A program made the position numbers and the translations under genes. Source: Darksidea phi (taxonomy: Eukaryota > Ascomycota > Dothideomycetes > Pleosporales > Lentitheciaceae). Taken from it: a stretch of DNA of 64,000 nt. This document shows, in pieces, positions 11,303 to 22,522 of this stretch. Location: contig JASJFT010000103.1 of the NCBI GenBank assembly GCA_030770425.1, forward strand, positions 62,001-126,000, given 5' to 3'. Numbering within the stretch: the first letter of the stretch is position 1; every line of letters starts with the position of its first letter. The notes under the pieces were generated by a model. The model had not been told where the DNA came from. It searched no databases and was given only the letters and a program-made list of their open reading frames with translations.

Positions 11303-14300
11303 ATGCGCGTGTCCTCGTTCAAGTCACAGTATAGACAAGCTCCACCGCGTGCTAGGACGCCACCCCGTCCCGTTCTCGAGCCGCTGTCGCCCATCCTGCC
11401 GCCGAACGAAGCGCCCATAGCACACCCCGCCAGCGCATACAGCAACAGCGCGGTGAAGCTCCCCAGCAATGGTCTCGCCAGCGCTGTAGACCACACACCG
11501 GGGCTGAAGGCGGGAGGCCGCGCGCAACTGCACCTGAGCTCGCCGGCAGTGACGTACGAGCCCTCGCTGCGATCCGCTCCGCTGCCGCAGCGCAGCACAA
11601 CCTACTCGCCGACACTGGGATCGCCCATTGAAACTCTCGCAGACGCTGCTGTGTCGTCTCTGCATGCTAGCCCATCATACGCCAACGCGGTACACCGCCC
11701 GTTGCACGCACCCATATCTCCCGCTACCATACCCCATCCGCCCGGCCGTCGCGCCTCAAAGCACGCCTACCCGCACGACTCCAGTCATACTCTCGACGAC
11801 CGGCCTGCAAAGCGCGCCCGCTCCGAATTCTTCTCCTCGCCGCACGTTGGCCGGCACTATGCGCGACCAGCCACAAGCCACATTCCTGGCTGGTCCTATA
11901 ACGTGGAACAAATGGCCGACAATGGGCTGCGCATGTACCAGGACAGGTCCCGTCCAGTACCCCATCAGGAAGAAAGTAGTCTTAAGAGGCTTTCCGACGC
12001 CCAATTGCTGATGGACTTTGCAGCAAGCGCATCGACCTCCACGCCCCGCCCGGCCCCGACAGCGAAGCGGTGGAGCATCTCTCACCACGAGCCCTCCAGC
12101 CCGTATCTCAAACAGCAGATCGAAGCTAGTAAGCCATACACGGAGGTGTCGCATACCCCATATTCTCCGCCCCCGCAAGTGTCCTTTCCGCCAGAGTACA
12201 GTTTTGGCTCAGAATTGCCTGTGGAAACGGCTGATCATGCTCCGAATTCTTCGACTACACAGACCCAAACCCCACCCGAAGATTACTTAAATGCATCGGT
12301 GCTCCCGACGGCTGACCAAGCCAGCAGTATCGAGGAAACGAAGCCCAAGAAACACCAGGGCTGGCCCAGAGGAAAACCCCGAGGGCCGCGCAATGGTCAG
12401 TCGAGCGGGAGGAAGAAGAGGTCCACGTCCAGACCAAAGGGTGCGCCCTCCAACGTTGCCCCCGAAGCTCCCGAACAGCTTCACTCACCCCAGAGTCTCC
12501 CGGCCGAGCAGCAAGATGTTCGCACCGAAATCGAAAGCGCGATTCCAGCAGAGATAATATCATCCCTCGAGAACGGCCCACGGGCACGTCGTCATTCATT
12601 TTCCAACCTAGCTCTAGCGAACAACGATGGGAGTGCTGCTTTCGTCCGCTCACAATCGGTTCCTGGAGACGCGAACATGGTCATCGCTCCGCTGGACAAC
12701 GAAGCGCGTCGGCCTACGAACGACATTGCCGAGCCTGATACAATATGCGCTGGTTGCAACTCGTCCGATTCTGAGACTATGATTGGCGATGGTGAGCAGT
12801 GGATCAGATGTGACGGCTGCAAGGAGTGGTATCACTTCGTATGTGCCGGCTTCAAGAGCGAACGCGAAGTGCGCGATGTGGACAAGTTCTACTGCGCTCC
12901 GTGCCAGCCAAAGTTCGGCGAGACGACCAAAGTGCGCAAGTCTGCACGGGCGCACACGGCGGTAGATTATGCTGGGTTGAACGAAGGGATTCTGAAGACT
13001 TCCGATGACAATCCCGAGCACCACTACATTTCAGCATTCAAGAATGGCGACATTGAATTCACCCCAGAAGTCTTTGCGCGTCTTCCGCCCGAGATCATAT
13101 CAGCCGAGTTTCTCGAGAAGACTAACGGTTTCAAAGAACCCATTCTAATTCCTGCGGCGCTAAACCCCCGACCGAACTTTCCAGCTGCAGAAAAACCTCG
13201 TTTGAATGACGCACCTTTGAAGACTTTTGAATGTGCCGAGGACCGTTACACATATGAGACCGTGCCAGATGACGGCCAGGACAAGCTCGATATGGTAATT
13301 CCGCCGGGTCTCACAGTTCGCCGTGTCTCCGAACTATACGGTCCGCAGGAAAGAGTGCCCGTAATAGACGTAAAAGCACAGGAGGGCGAGGATAAGAGGT
13401 GGACCATGGCGAAGTGGGCCGACTACTACGAACAGCAAGGCGAGAAGCCCGTCCGCAACGTCATCAGTCTCGAAGTGTCAAAGAGCCGGTTGGGGAGGTT
13501 GATCCGTCGTCCGAAGGCAGTACGGGACATGGACCTCCAGGATCTTGTATGGCGGGAAGATGACAAGAAAGCCCCTCCCGCCGTGCAGTTCTACTGTCTG
13601 ATGTCTGTGGCAGATTGCTACACCGATTTTCACATTGATTTCGGCGGATCTTCCGTCTACTACCACATCGTCAGGGGCAAGAAAGTCTTTTTTTTCATTC
13701 CGCCCACGAAGCAAAATCTGAAGAAGTATGAGGACTGGTGTCTCTCCCCCAAACAGGGACACGAATGGCTGGGCCATCAGGTAAAGGAATGCTACCGGGT
13801 CGATCTGTATCCGGGAGACACAATGTTGATTCCGTCCGGTTGGATCCATGCTGTTTGGACGCCCGAGGACAGTTTGGTCATCGGTGGGAACTTCCTTACA
13901 CGACTTCACTATGGCATGCAGATAAAGGTCCTAGAGATTGAGAAGGCTACAAAGGTAGCGGCCAAGTTTCGCTACCCGTTCTTTCAAAAGATCATGTGGC
14001 TCACGGTCATCAAATATCTTGAAGAAGATCCGCTTCCCCCGTCGGTCGAACAGCAATTCTTGAACGGCGAGCAGTTCGTTCGCGACATCCCGTTGTACTG
14101 CGAGACAGATCGATTTGGTCATAATTCGCACCTAGGCCCACAGAACTACAATCGACGTTACTACGCAAAAGCGGAACTCGAGGGTCTTCCTGATCTTGCG
14201 AATTTTGTTTGGAGGACGGTTCTGATATCGCTTGGCCGAATCGAGGGCATCACTGATACTGTACGCAAAGCTGTCACCGCATCCATACCGAAGGGCTTCG

Positions 14301-15868
14301 GTGAGCCTCTGCTATTGGCTCGGCGTTTCGCAATGTGGGTTGCGTGGAAAAGAGGTAACGAGAGTATCCCTCAATGGGCGTTCCCGGACGCAACTCTACC
14401 GGAAACCGAAGACTCCAGTAGCGAAAAGAAGTTGAGCGCAGCTCAGGTCAAAAGAATGGAGAGGGAAGCGTGGGGCGAAGCCCTCAGAGCCACTGCTGAA
14501 AGGCATTCCACTAGGATCAAGACGGCCGAACCTCCTCGTGCGAGTGGTGCCGATGATCAATATACTGCTGCGTCGCCTCCGCCTCCGTCAGTGTTCACTG
14601 GATTCCTACAAAAGACGGATCCTTCGAGGCCTCTAACCACCCCAAAAACATCGCAGCTTGGTCCTAAGCGGATTGCCTGTGATGCCTGTAGGAAGCGGAG
14701 GATACGCTGCAAACACAAGGATGAGCTCGTGGAAACTGCAAAACCCGGTAATGGCATGAACGGAGGCATGAGCACGATCGATTTGTCTGGTTCCTTGGGA
14801 CTCTCGGTCAAACGTCGTTACAGTGATGTCGACAGTTCTTATGGGCAGCCATCCAATTCTGCTGACACATCTTCGGTTGCCAACGGGGGGCCTCTCTTGG
14901 CAGATGTCAACGCTGACCCGTATGCGCTGAAGTCTGGCCGCGTCAAGGCTTGTGCTGATTGTCGTAAGAGCAAGGTGAGCATGGTAATTTTCTACCTATG
15001 GATGAAGCTAATCATGCATAAGCGGCGATGTATACATGACGAGTATGGTAATGTGGACCCAATCAAGGCGAATGAGGTACCAATCCCCAGAGGAGCCGCT
15101 TCGAAAAAGCGACGAATTAGTGAGGAGGATTCCAATTCTGCCAGCCGCAAAATGAAGAGGGAGTTCCACGATAGCGGTGTGACGAATGGAGCGATCTATC
15201 ATCGAAACTCACTGCCAAACGCATTGGGAATGGCCAGCACAGACGAGCTTCGTGATCTTGCGTTCTCAGCTCAGCAAGCGCTGGACCAGGTGCGGCCCGA
15301 TGACTTGATGCCCATCGATCCTAGTCTACAATCGTATGGCTACGATGAGGACGCTATCATGGTCGACACATCTCCTCAACCTTCACATAAAGATGCGATT
15401 ATGTCGTCGATCGAGCACATTCCCGATGACTCATTCGATGGTATCGACGTCCAAGCAAGAAGCGCGCGTCGTGGCCCTAGCGTCGAGCCGCTTACTCCAG
15501 GTCCTCTTTTGGATGGCGGAGGAGCTCAAAGCAGCGGCACCAACCAAGGTGATGTATCACCTCGAGATAATGATAGTATGATGGTTGCTCCTCCTATTAC
15601 ACCCAGTGCTCCCCGATCTGCCAAGATGAATAACCGCGGCCGAAAACCAAGTCGAACGCCACATTCCGCAGATCTAAAACACAGTACACCAAAATCTACA
15701 CCAGGAGGTCGTGGGCGAGATAGTAGTATCAAGATGGAGCCGCGGTTCGAGCAGAAAGCTCGCGCTATGTCTTCCGCTACTGCAGATAGCCCAGAAGATC
15801 TAGCGAGCGTGGCGTTGGCGCTCAAGCTGGCGATGGAAGACCACGGTTTGAGAAGGCGCAGCAAGTGA
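11303..15868 (+). CDS. jhd1: JmjC/PHD histone lysine demethylase, JHDM1-like
   Basis: Predicted 1505 aa in two exons (11303-14974, 15023-15868), a nuclear chromatin protein. A long Ser/Pro-rich disordered N-terminus carries a basic AT-hook-like patch (GWPRGKPRGPRNG). A PHD finger follows at about 480-530 (CAGC ... WIRCDGCKEWYHFVC ... FYCAPC). The JmjC domain is at about 740-890, with Fe(II) ligands His777 and Asp779 in DFHIDFGGS and His849 in SGWIHAVWTP. This is the KDM2/JHD1 arrangement, expected to demethylate H3K36 using 2-oxoglutarate. The C-terminal part has two Zn-cluster-like motifs, CDACRKRRIRC at about 1126 and CADCRKSKRRC at about 1217. The second exists only after removal of the 48-nt intron 14975-15022 (GTGAGC, branch GCTAATC, AAG acceptor). 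The start was chosen as the first ATG in the open frame. Confidence 0.88.
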   Translation: MRVSSFKSQYRQAPPRARTPPRPVLEPLSPILPPNEAPIAHPASAYSNSAVKLPSNGLASAVDHTPGLKAGGRAQLHLSSPAVTYEPSLRSAPLPQRSTTYSPTLGSPIETLADAAVSSLHASPSYANAVHRPLHAPISPATIPHPPGRRASKHAYPHDSSHTLDDRPAKRARSEFFSSPHVGRHYARPATSHIPGWSYNVEQMADNGLRMYQDRSRPVPHQEESSLKRLSDAQLLMDFAASASTSTPRPAPTAKRWSISHHEPSSPYLKQQIEASKPYTEVSHTPYSPPPQVSFPPEYSFGSELPVETADHAPNSSTTQTQTPPEDYLNASVLPTADQASSIEETKPKKHQGWPRGKPRGPRNGQSSGRKKRSTSRPKGAPSNVAPEAPEQLHSPQSLPAEQQDVRTEIESAIPAEIISSLENGPRARRHSFSNLALANNDGSAAFVRSQSVPGDANMVIAPLDNEARRPTNDIAEPDTICAGCNSSDSETMIGDGEQWIRCDGCKEWYHFVCAGFKSEREVRDVDKFYCAPCQPKFGETTKVRKSARAHTAVDYAGLNEGILKTSDDNPEHHYISAFKNGDIEFTPEVFARLPPEIISAEFLEKTNGFKEPILIPAALNPRPNFPAAEKPRLNDAPLKTFECAEDRYTYETVPDDGQDKLDMVIPPGLTVRRVSELYGPQERVPVIDVKAQEGEDKRWTMAKWADYYEQQGEKPVRNVISLEVSKSRLGRLIRRPKAVRDMDLQDLVWREDDKKAPPAVQFYCLMSVADCYTDFHIDFGGSSVYYHIVRGKKVFFFIPPTKQNLKKYEDWCLSPKQGHEWLGHQVKECYRVDLYPGDTMLIPSGWIHAVWTPEDSLVIGGNFLTRLHYGMQIKVLEIEKATKVAAKFRYPFFQKIMWLTVIKYLEEDPLPPSVEQQFLNGEQFVRDIPLYCETDRFGHNSHLGPQNYNRRYYAKAELEGLPDLANFVWRTVLISLGRIEGITDTVRKAVTASIPKGFGEPLLLARRFAMWVAWKRGNESIPQWAFPDATLPETEDSSSEKKLSAAQVKRMEREAWGEALRATAERHSTRIKTAEPPRASGADDQYTAASPPPPSVFTGFLQKTDPSRPLTTPKTSQLGPKRIACDACRKRRIRCKHKDELVETAKPGNGMNGGMSTIDLSGSLGLSVKRRYSDVDSSYGQPSNSADTSSVANGGPLLADVNADPYALKSGRVKACADCRKSKVSMVIFYLWMKLIMHKRRCIHDEYGNVDPIKANEVPIPRGAASKKRRISEEDSNSASRKMKREFHDSGVTNGAIYHRNSLPNALGMASTDELRDLAFSAQQALDQVRPDDLMPIDPSLQSYGYDEDAIMVDTSPQPSHKDAIMSSIEHIPDDSFDGIDVQARSARRGPSVEPLTPGPLLDGGGAQSSGTNQGDVSPRDNDSMMVAPPITPSAPRSAKMNNRGRKPSRTPHSADLKHSTPKSTPGGRGRDSSIKMEPRFEQKARAMSSATADSPEDLASVALALKLAMEDHGLRRRSK

Positions 15869-16335
15869 TATTCTCATCTTTTCATTGTACGAAGTTCATT
15901 TACGCTGTCTTTTTCTTTCAATGGTTCGGATTCATGGGTCCATCTGCGGCATTGGCGTTCATGATCTCCTTGAGGGTCACATTCGGACGGCGTTTATATA
16001 TGCGTTCTTCATTACTAACTTTGGGGGATGTAAGGGTGCTTAGGCGTTTTGGGCATGCGCCGTTTTATACCCGGACTCTAGGTATAGCTTGTATTTGTGC
16101 TAACGGTTGCTCTGCGGCGTTTACTAGCGAAATGAGGATAGATAGGAACTTTACTCTAGCACAGGCTGAGCTTGTGCAGTGAGTTGCTAGCAGATGTATG
16201 GTGCAAATGAGAAGACAATAGTCTGAACAGCAATATGGTGCTTCGTCCCAAAAATTACCATGTTGCTTCGTGATACTCTTGATATCAGCGCAGATCCAAA
16301 TCCATCCTACGACTCACTTCGGGCCTACTTTCAGT
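15869..16335. other. Intergenic between convergent genes
   Basis: 3' flanks of the demethylase and of the His-rich gene. A short open frame at 15865-16182 (+) shows no domain and is not called. Confidence 0.4.
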
Positions 16336-16947
16336 TTACATCCACTGATCTATACTCCCAAATGGCGGAAACCTCAACCCGCTGCTCCCTCTCCTACTTG
16401 AGCTTGAACTGGGAGTATTACTAACGCAGTCCCAATCCCACGGAACCTCCTTCCCTAACACTTCGTATCCAGCCACTCTTCTCAGTCTGCCTCTTTGCCT
16501 CCTCTCCGGGCGCACCTCCCTTAGCGCAATTCTTGTTGTTTCGCGAACCTCGCATGTCTTTGGCTCTACAATCTGTGTCCTATATATCGGTTCCCGCGAT
16601 GAATGGCAGGAAGAGGGCGGTGGTGCGGGTGGAGGTGGGCTTCTTTTCTTTCCTGGGCCGTGGAGGTGGTAGGCACGGTGATGATGGTGGTGGTGGTGAT
16701 GCGGAAGTAGGTCGATGGGGTGCATATGTAGAGGATGCACATGCGGGAGATGATGGTGATGGTGGTGATGACCGTGATGTTCGCTGGCTATCGAAACATT
16801 TGGTGTGGCGATTCGGACTTTGCTGTAGCGAGGGTTATGGGCGGAGTGGTGGATTTTGACGAGTTCTTCGACAGAAGATCCATGGGCGGAATGAGTATGA
16901 TGGTGGTGGCCGGGAGTGCGTTTGGGTGTGAGAGTGATCCAACACAT
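16336..16947 (-). CDS. Histidine-rich hypothetical protein
   Basis: Open frame of 203 aa from the ATG at 16947. It starts MCWITLTPKRTPG and contains runs of six to eight His (GHHHHHHHLPHVHPLHMHP and LLPHHHHHHHHRAY), then a Pro-rich stretch and an Arg/Glu-rich segment (RETTRIALREVRPERRQRGR). Further Met codons up to 17205 keep the frame open, but the MCW start matches the short MC-type starts seen in other small fungal hypotheticals, including the one at 62970 in this window. The His clusters could bind Zn, Ni or Cu, but no known metal-chaperone fold is visible. The Arg/Glu block is coding-like and argues against pure low-complexity noise. No family is assigned. Confidence 0.5.
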   Translation of the reverse strand: MCWITLTPKRTPGHHHHTHSAHGSSVEELVKIHHSAHNPRYSKVRIATPNVSIASEHHGHHHHHHHLPHVHPLHMHPIDLLPHHHHHHHHRAYHLHGPGKKRSPPPPAPPPSSCHSSREPIYRTQIVEPKTCEVRETTRIALREVRPERRQRGRLRRVAGYEVLGKEVPWDWDCVSNTPSSSSSRRGSSGLRFPPFGSIDQWM

Positions 16948-17751
16948 GTTTCCTTGGTGGTGATGAGAAGAGGTATGGTTCGTGGTCGATCTGCGATGGA
17001 AGTGAACGGATACGGAGGGGCGGTGCGAAACGATGATATGTGTTAGATGAGATGGGAGTATAGCACTGTTGGGGCTGCGTGATGGGAGTGTGGCAGTGAT
17101 TTCGGCGGGACATCCGTGAAGACTCGAGACAAGAGAAAGAAGTACAAGCGTGTAGGATGATATTTCAGAGGTTAAAGCCTCCAGGAGATCGAAGGTGCAG
17201 GCCATTGCATTATACTACGGAGAGGTCTATCACGCCGTACTATCACGTAGAAGCGGTAGCTTCCCACGCGCTCGCATTCTGCAGGTAGGTTACAAGACAA
17301 AAGTCCTGATGACAGCCGCTGGACCCAATATGTGCAAACATGTGTTCTGTGTTCGCGCGCAAGTGACTGCGGCTGGTGGTTCGGGGATGCACATGGTGAG
17401 GGTGGGTGTCTTGGATGACCTCGAGTCTCAAACAGGGCACGTGGGTTTCATCAGGACTACATGTGGAAACTAGAAGCTTTGGAATGATTCAACAAGAGGC
17501 AAGAGGGACGACAGTCGCGATATATTTACCGGTGCGTGGGAGCTGCAGGACTGGGGAGCTGTATTTGGACGACGAGTGGACATCGGTGAAAGGCAGCCGT
17601 GGACGCGCCAGTGCCAAGACCGACGACACAGCTGTCGGGAGCTCTCGCACCACCTCACTCCTCACTCCCAGCTCCTACACGCACCCCACAGCCACCCCTA
17701 CCTCCTTCGATAATTTCTCTTCGACAGACTCTCCACCCCGGTTCAGCAGCG
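16948..17751. other. Divergent intergenic region
   Basis: Upstream of both the His-rich gene and PRE2. The PRE2 frame is open back to about 17599, but residues encoded upstream of 17752 are Pro/Ser-rich and unlike family members, so they are treated as leader. No other gene was seen. Confidence 0.45.
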
Positions 17752-18649
17752 ATGGACACATTAGTGGCGCAGTACTCGCAGCCGGCATTCGCGGACGAGG
17801 GCCAATCGCGTGAGGAGCAGCAGGAGCTCTGCCAGCCCACGCCCGAACTCTCACTCAAGTTTGCCTTGCCGCCCGTTGCTCAGTCGGCATCATGGCTGCG
17901 TGCCATGACGGACGACTACTCGAATCCGAACTGTCCCATCAAGATCGCCCACGGCACGACGACGCTTGCGTTTCGCTTCAAGGGCGGCATCATTGTAGCT
18001 ACAGACTCGCGGGCGACGGCAGGCAACTGGATAGCAAGTCAGACGGTGAAGAAGGTCATCGAAATCAACAACTGCCTGCTGGGGACTATGGCTGGTGGCG
18101 CTGCCGACTGCCAGTACTGGCTGGCCTACCTGGGCATGCAGTGCCGCCTCCACGAGCTCCGACACAAGCGCCGCATATCCGTCGCCGCCGCCTCCAAGAT
18201 CCTCGCCAACCTCGTCTACTCGTACAAGGGCATGGGATTGTCCATGGTATGCATCCAGACTGTCTAAACACGTCAGATACTGACCCCGATAGGGTACCAT
18301 GTGTGCCGGTGTGACTCCACAGGAAGGCCCTGCCCTCTACTACATCGACAGCGACGGCACGCGTCTCGCCGGCAACCTTTTCTGTGTCGGCTCTGGCCAG
18401 ACCTTCGCCTACGGTGTGCTCGACGCACAATACAAGTATGATCTCTCCGACGAAGACGCGCTCGAGCTCGGTAGGCGAAGCATCTTAGCCGCTACGCATC
18501 GTGATGCGTACTCAGGTGGTTTTATCAATTTGTACCACGTCAAGGAGGATGGATGGGTCAGGCACGGCTTCAACGACACGAATCCCATTTTCTGGAAGAC
18601 CAAGCTAGAAAAAGGCGAATTCTCCAACGTGACCGCAGATTTGGATTGA
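17752..18649 (+). CDS. PRE2: 20S proteasome subunit beta-5 (Pre2)
   Basis: Chymotrypsin-like catalytic subunit of the 20S core. Two exons, 17752-18246 and 18293-18649, encode a 283 aa precursor. The propeptide of 68 residues ends in the autocleavage site Gly-Thr: [12 protein letters not shown], so Thr69 is the mature nucleophile. The conserved Asp in [11 protein letters not shown], the Lys in TVKKVIEIN, and the block [15 protein letters not shown] follow, and the exon junction rebuilds KGMGLSMGTMCAG exactly as in yeast Pre2. The 46-nt intron has a GTATGC donor and AG acceptor in phase 0. The C-terminus ends ...NVTADLD, normal for the family. The start at 17752 gives a propeptide length close to the yeast one. 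Confidence 0.96.
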
Positions 18650-18811
18650 GTGGGCGAGGAAAGACGCGATGGATACGATGAACAAGCATTTCAAGTCAGG
18701 GCATACTTGAGCAGCCGGCGCTGCCGTGTAGTTCTACCTATGTAATAGATAGGAACCTCCCTAAAGGGAATGGGCCATCACTTTGAACCATTACCATGCC
18801 CCAAAGCTAGC

Positions 18812-20533
18812 TCAACCCAACGTCTTCTCCTTCTGCCGTTCCATAGCATTCAGCACATCATTCACACTATTTTTGTCGCCCTTCTTCTTCTTGGGGCCCC
18901 TTTTCCTCTTTTTCGCACCTCCCTCTCTTTGACCCCCTTCGTCGTCTTGCTCCTCCGCACCTAGCCCCTTCCACTCAGAAAACTTGACCTTCTCCCCTTC
19001 TCCCTCCATCTCATCCGCGTCGTCGAACCGCGACCCACCGAACCCCATGTCGATGTCTTCCATGTCACGATCACGTGCTGCAAGCTCGGCGGCGCGCTTT
19101 TTGAGACGCGATTCCTGGGAGCTGGGATCGTTGATGAGCGGTGAGTTGGGATCGAGAGTACGGACTTTCTGAAGGGCAGCGCGTACGGTGGCATCGGCAT
19201 TGGAAGATTCAAAAGCGTGGTTGTCTTTGGCGGAGAGGCGAGCGGTGGATCTAAAGTAGTCGCGTTTCATTGTTGAGGGCTTTCGAGAGGTTGGTGATCC
19301 TGGGGAGTGTGAGGTTTCTTCGCCACTTGCCGCCTTTTCTTTGGACTCGGAAAGACGTGTTTTCTCGGGTTCAGGTCTGCCATCACCTGTCTCTACTCCT
19401 GTCTTTGCGGCATCAGAAAGCGTCGCTTCTCCTCCTTCATCGTCTGAGGAGTCAACTCCATCCAGATCTGCAAGTGGGTTGTAGGTCGAGCCCACGCCTT
19501 CGAAGATGTCCTCATCCTCCGACTCCTCGACTTTTGACGCAGGCAAATTATGCATATTGATCGGCTTCTTGGCGTCGTCCAAGTCATGGCGAATCTCGAG
19601 TGGCGGTTCCTCAACCTTCAGTTTCCTAACTTTACGTTTCTCCTTCCCTTGAGCGTCCGTGATGATCAAAACCTCCCCGCCCTTGGCATCGGCCTCGATC
19701 CTCGCTGTCTCGCCCTTGGGGTTTACTTTCCGGAAGCCAGCTCCTAGACTTGGATATTTCTTCTCATGCTCCGCAGCCGCAGCCGCAGCCGCTTCCTCTC
19801 TCTGCCTCTTGAGTTCTGCGAGAATGTCGTTTCTGCTTCTCTTCATGCCAGCGGTCGGAGCGGGTGGCGCCATCTCGCCTTTTTTCTGCGCCTTCTCCCG
19901 TATGATAGGGCCCATCTCTCGCTCCTCCAGCTCATCAAACTCATCGTCCATACCTGGCTCTTGCGTTCCCTCCCCCCTTTCTTTCTTTTCCCCGCCTAAA
20001 ACGTCCTCGCCCTTTCTCACGCGCTCCAACAGTTTCCTGTCCAAGCCCTTCACAAGATGTGTTGCGCTGATATCTCCGCCTGTGATGTTCTGCACCAACT
20101 TCTCGAACGTGTCACGGTCTATCTGGCCTAGCTTCATGGAGTCTTCGAGGTTCTTGATGCGCTTCGCAATTTCATCTTCGTCGTCATCGTGGCGCTCCTT
20201 CGATCGATCGGTGTAGCCGGCAGCGAGCTTCGTGCCTTTCGGCGCCGCGGACCTAAACTTCTTCTGCGGGTTGGCTTTCGCGTTTCGTTCGGCGAGCTGG
20301 CGGGCAAAGTCTGACTGGACTGTGCTGCGGCCTACCTGGCGACTGACATCGTCAGCATCATACGTGCTCCGCGCAAAGGTACATACCTACGGCGTCATGG
20401 GGATGCTGGAGTGTTTGCGTGCGCCCAGCACTGTACCGGGTGTCCGCGAAGCTGGCGTCTTGCCCGTGCCGCCATCTCTCTCTTGCTGCTTTGGCGTGTC
20501 TATGAGCAGCCTGCGGAACTGCTGGTTGTTCAT
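18812..20533 (-). CDS. RED-like (IK) spliceosome-associated protein
   Basis: Predicted 557 aa from exons 20533-20391 and 20342-18812. The intron (GTAGGT donor, 48 nt) joins MTP to RQVGRSTVQSDFARQLAERN, as in other RED-family N-terminal domains. The conserved RED_N block continues with PKGTKLAAGYTDRSKERH, KRIKNLEDSMKLGQIDRDTF and HLVKGLDRKLLERVRKGEDV. RED/IK is a component of the spliceosomal B complex in animals and plants. The rest of the protein is highly charged (Glu/Asp, Lys/Arg) with coiled-coil character (DILAELKRQREEAAAAAAAE) and ends in a Lys-rich nuclear signal (KKRKRGPKKKKGDK). The start codon is 312 bp from the start of the divergent GH43 gene. Nuclear location and a splicing role are inferred from the family. 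Confidence 0.85.
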
Positions 20534-20844
20534 GGCGAAAGTTGGGTGGGTTCTACGGGGCAATGACGCGACTCGCGGAGACGAAAGCGTTTCCACGTGA
20601 CTGCCAAGGCGGGTCATGGTCTTGGCTGGCCCCAGCACGTGCGTGCGGGGAGCACATCGCCCACAGGAACCCATTTCACTCGGTAAGCAGATCGATCGGC
20701 TATGCATGCATGTTACATCGCCATCACCTTCCCTTCTTGTCAAAGTCCTCGCAAAGTAATGCTTCGCAGATACACTATATAGTAATGTGATACCCACTCC
20801 GTATTTCGTGTGCTGTCCCAGCTTCCGCCCCTTCAGCCGGTGCG

Positions 20845-22112
20845 ATGCTCCAGCTCCTACTGACCGTAGCACTCGCTACCGTGGCGTGGTGCCAGAACCA
20901 CTCCAGTCCGAACACTTTCACCAACCCCGTCCTCGATGCCGGAGGTGCAGATCCGTGGGTCATCCGCCATGACGGCTGGTACTACATGACGCTCTCAACC
21001 AATGATAAAATCACTCTGCTACGCAGCAAAGTCCTCACGTACGTGCCATAGAACAAGCCGACCATACAGTCAACTGTGCTCTATGGAGTATTACTCTTCG
21101 TAAACAACTCGGCCGCGCTACGAACAGTAGCCGCGAGCAGTTTCACGATGAACGTCGGAAGTTGTCGGAGACGGAATACATTGTGCATTGCCATCTAAGA
21201 CCACGACAACTAACATAGACCAGTGATTGGAACACAGCAGAGTCCAGGGTCCTCTTCGATCCTCCCCCAGGATTCAACTACTCGACCGATATCTGGGCAC
21301 CGGAACTCCACAACCTAAACGACGCCTGGTATATCATCTTTACCGCTGATCCCCGCAATGACTCGCCTCCACCCGAAGTTGACATGTGGTGCGAGTATAA
21401 CTGCCCTGCCGTCCATCACCGTATGCATGTGCTCGAGGGACATGGCTCCCCCTGGACCGCCAACTTCATCTACAAATCGCAGCTCGACACCTTCGATCAA
21501 TTCGCCATCGACGGCACCTATTTTCAGCACAAGACCGGCCTGTACCACATCTACAGCTGCTGGTTCCGCAAGTACGATGGCTGGCCCGCCAATCTCTGCA
21601 TTACGAAGTTTGAGAACCCGTGGACCGTTTCTTCATCCTTCTCTGAGCGCCAAATCATCTCAGTGCCTACTCTCCCTTGGGAGAAAACCCCATACGGCCG
21701 TACTTCCAACGATCGCCTATCCTCCAACGAAGCGCCCCAGCAACTCACAAACACCAACACAGGTCAGGAGTTCGTCATCTTCAGTGCGGCCCGCTCCGAC
21801 AATCGAAACTACTGCCTCGCGCTCCTCGAACTCGTGGGAACCGATCCTATGAATCCCGCCGACTGGCGCAAGCATCAGTACCCCGTTTTCTATCAGAATC
21901 CCGCTGAAGAAGCGTACGGTGTTGGTCACGCTAGTTTCGTAAAGAGTCCAGACGATAGCGAAGACTGGATCGTGTATCATGGGATGCGGGATCCCACGAA
22001 TGGATGGGGTGCGAGGACCATTCGCGCGCAGCAGTTCACTTGGAATGAGGACGGTACGCCTAATTTCCCAAAGCCTGGATACGGGCCATACCGGGTACCA
22101 AGTGGGCAGTAA
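20845..22112 (+). CDS. Secreted glycoside hydrolase family 43
   Basis: Predicted 360 aa from exons 20845-21038 and 21224-22112. A signal peptide (MLQLLLTVALATVAWC) is followed by the start of a five-bladed beta-propeller, NPVLDAGGADPWVIRHDGWYY, where the Asp of ADPW is the expected general base. STDIWAPELHNLNDAWYIIF is the second GH43 hallmark, and the acid Glu is expected in the SSNEAPQ segment. GH43 enzymes are inverting alpha-L-arabinofuranosidases or beta-xylosidases acting on plant-wall arabinoxylan or arabinan; the subfamily cannot be fixed by eye. The intron is 185 nt, three to four times the usual length here, with donor GTACGT and acceptor CAG, and the splice gives SKVLTDWNTAESRVLFDPPP. 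The gene faces away from the RED-like gene. Confidence 0.87.
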
Positions 22113-22522
22113 CGGAGTCTTGGCTTTGAGATGGGAGGTTGCAAGTGTTTCCTCTCTGTCGATATGCGAGCATCCTCCACCTTCTGATCCGCTAACGTTA
22201 CACTGCTCGTTCCCCAGTCGTGCACGCATCGCCAAACAAGAGTGATGGCTGATAGGCCTCTCTACTCTCGCATTCATCTATAGGATGGCTTTGTGTGTAT
22301 ACTCATTTCCCTTTAGATTTGTATGGTGGGAGTCTCTTCTGAAAGGTTGGCACGAACATTGACAGGCGACGAGCAATGACATGTGCACATACTCGTATTG
22401 TCATACACATTGGGATACCGGATATAAATGGACAGACAAATACCCATCCTACTAATCACAAGCATTCGGCCCATGTCTGTTTCAACATGTTCGAATTCCT
22501 TTCTCATGCCACTCACCCCTTT
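22113..22522. other. Intergenic between convergent genes
   Basis: 3' flanks of GH43 and EXO5. Open frames here only overlap the EXO5 end in other frames. Nothing else was seen. Confidence 0.5.

Noticed and set aside
11032..11665. Overlapping antisense frames of 87-188 codons opposite the demethylase 5' end
   Set aside because: They mirror a GC-rich, Ser/Pro-rich coding region; no domain and no splice signals.
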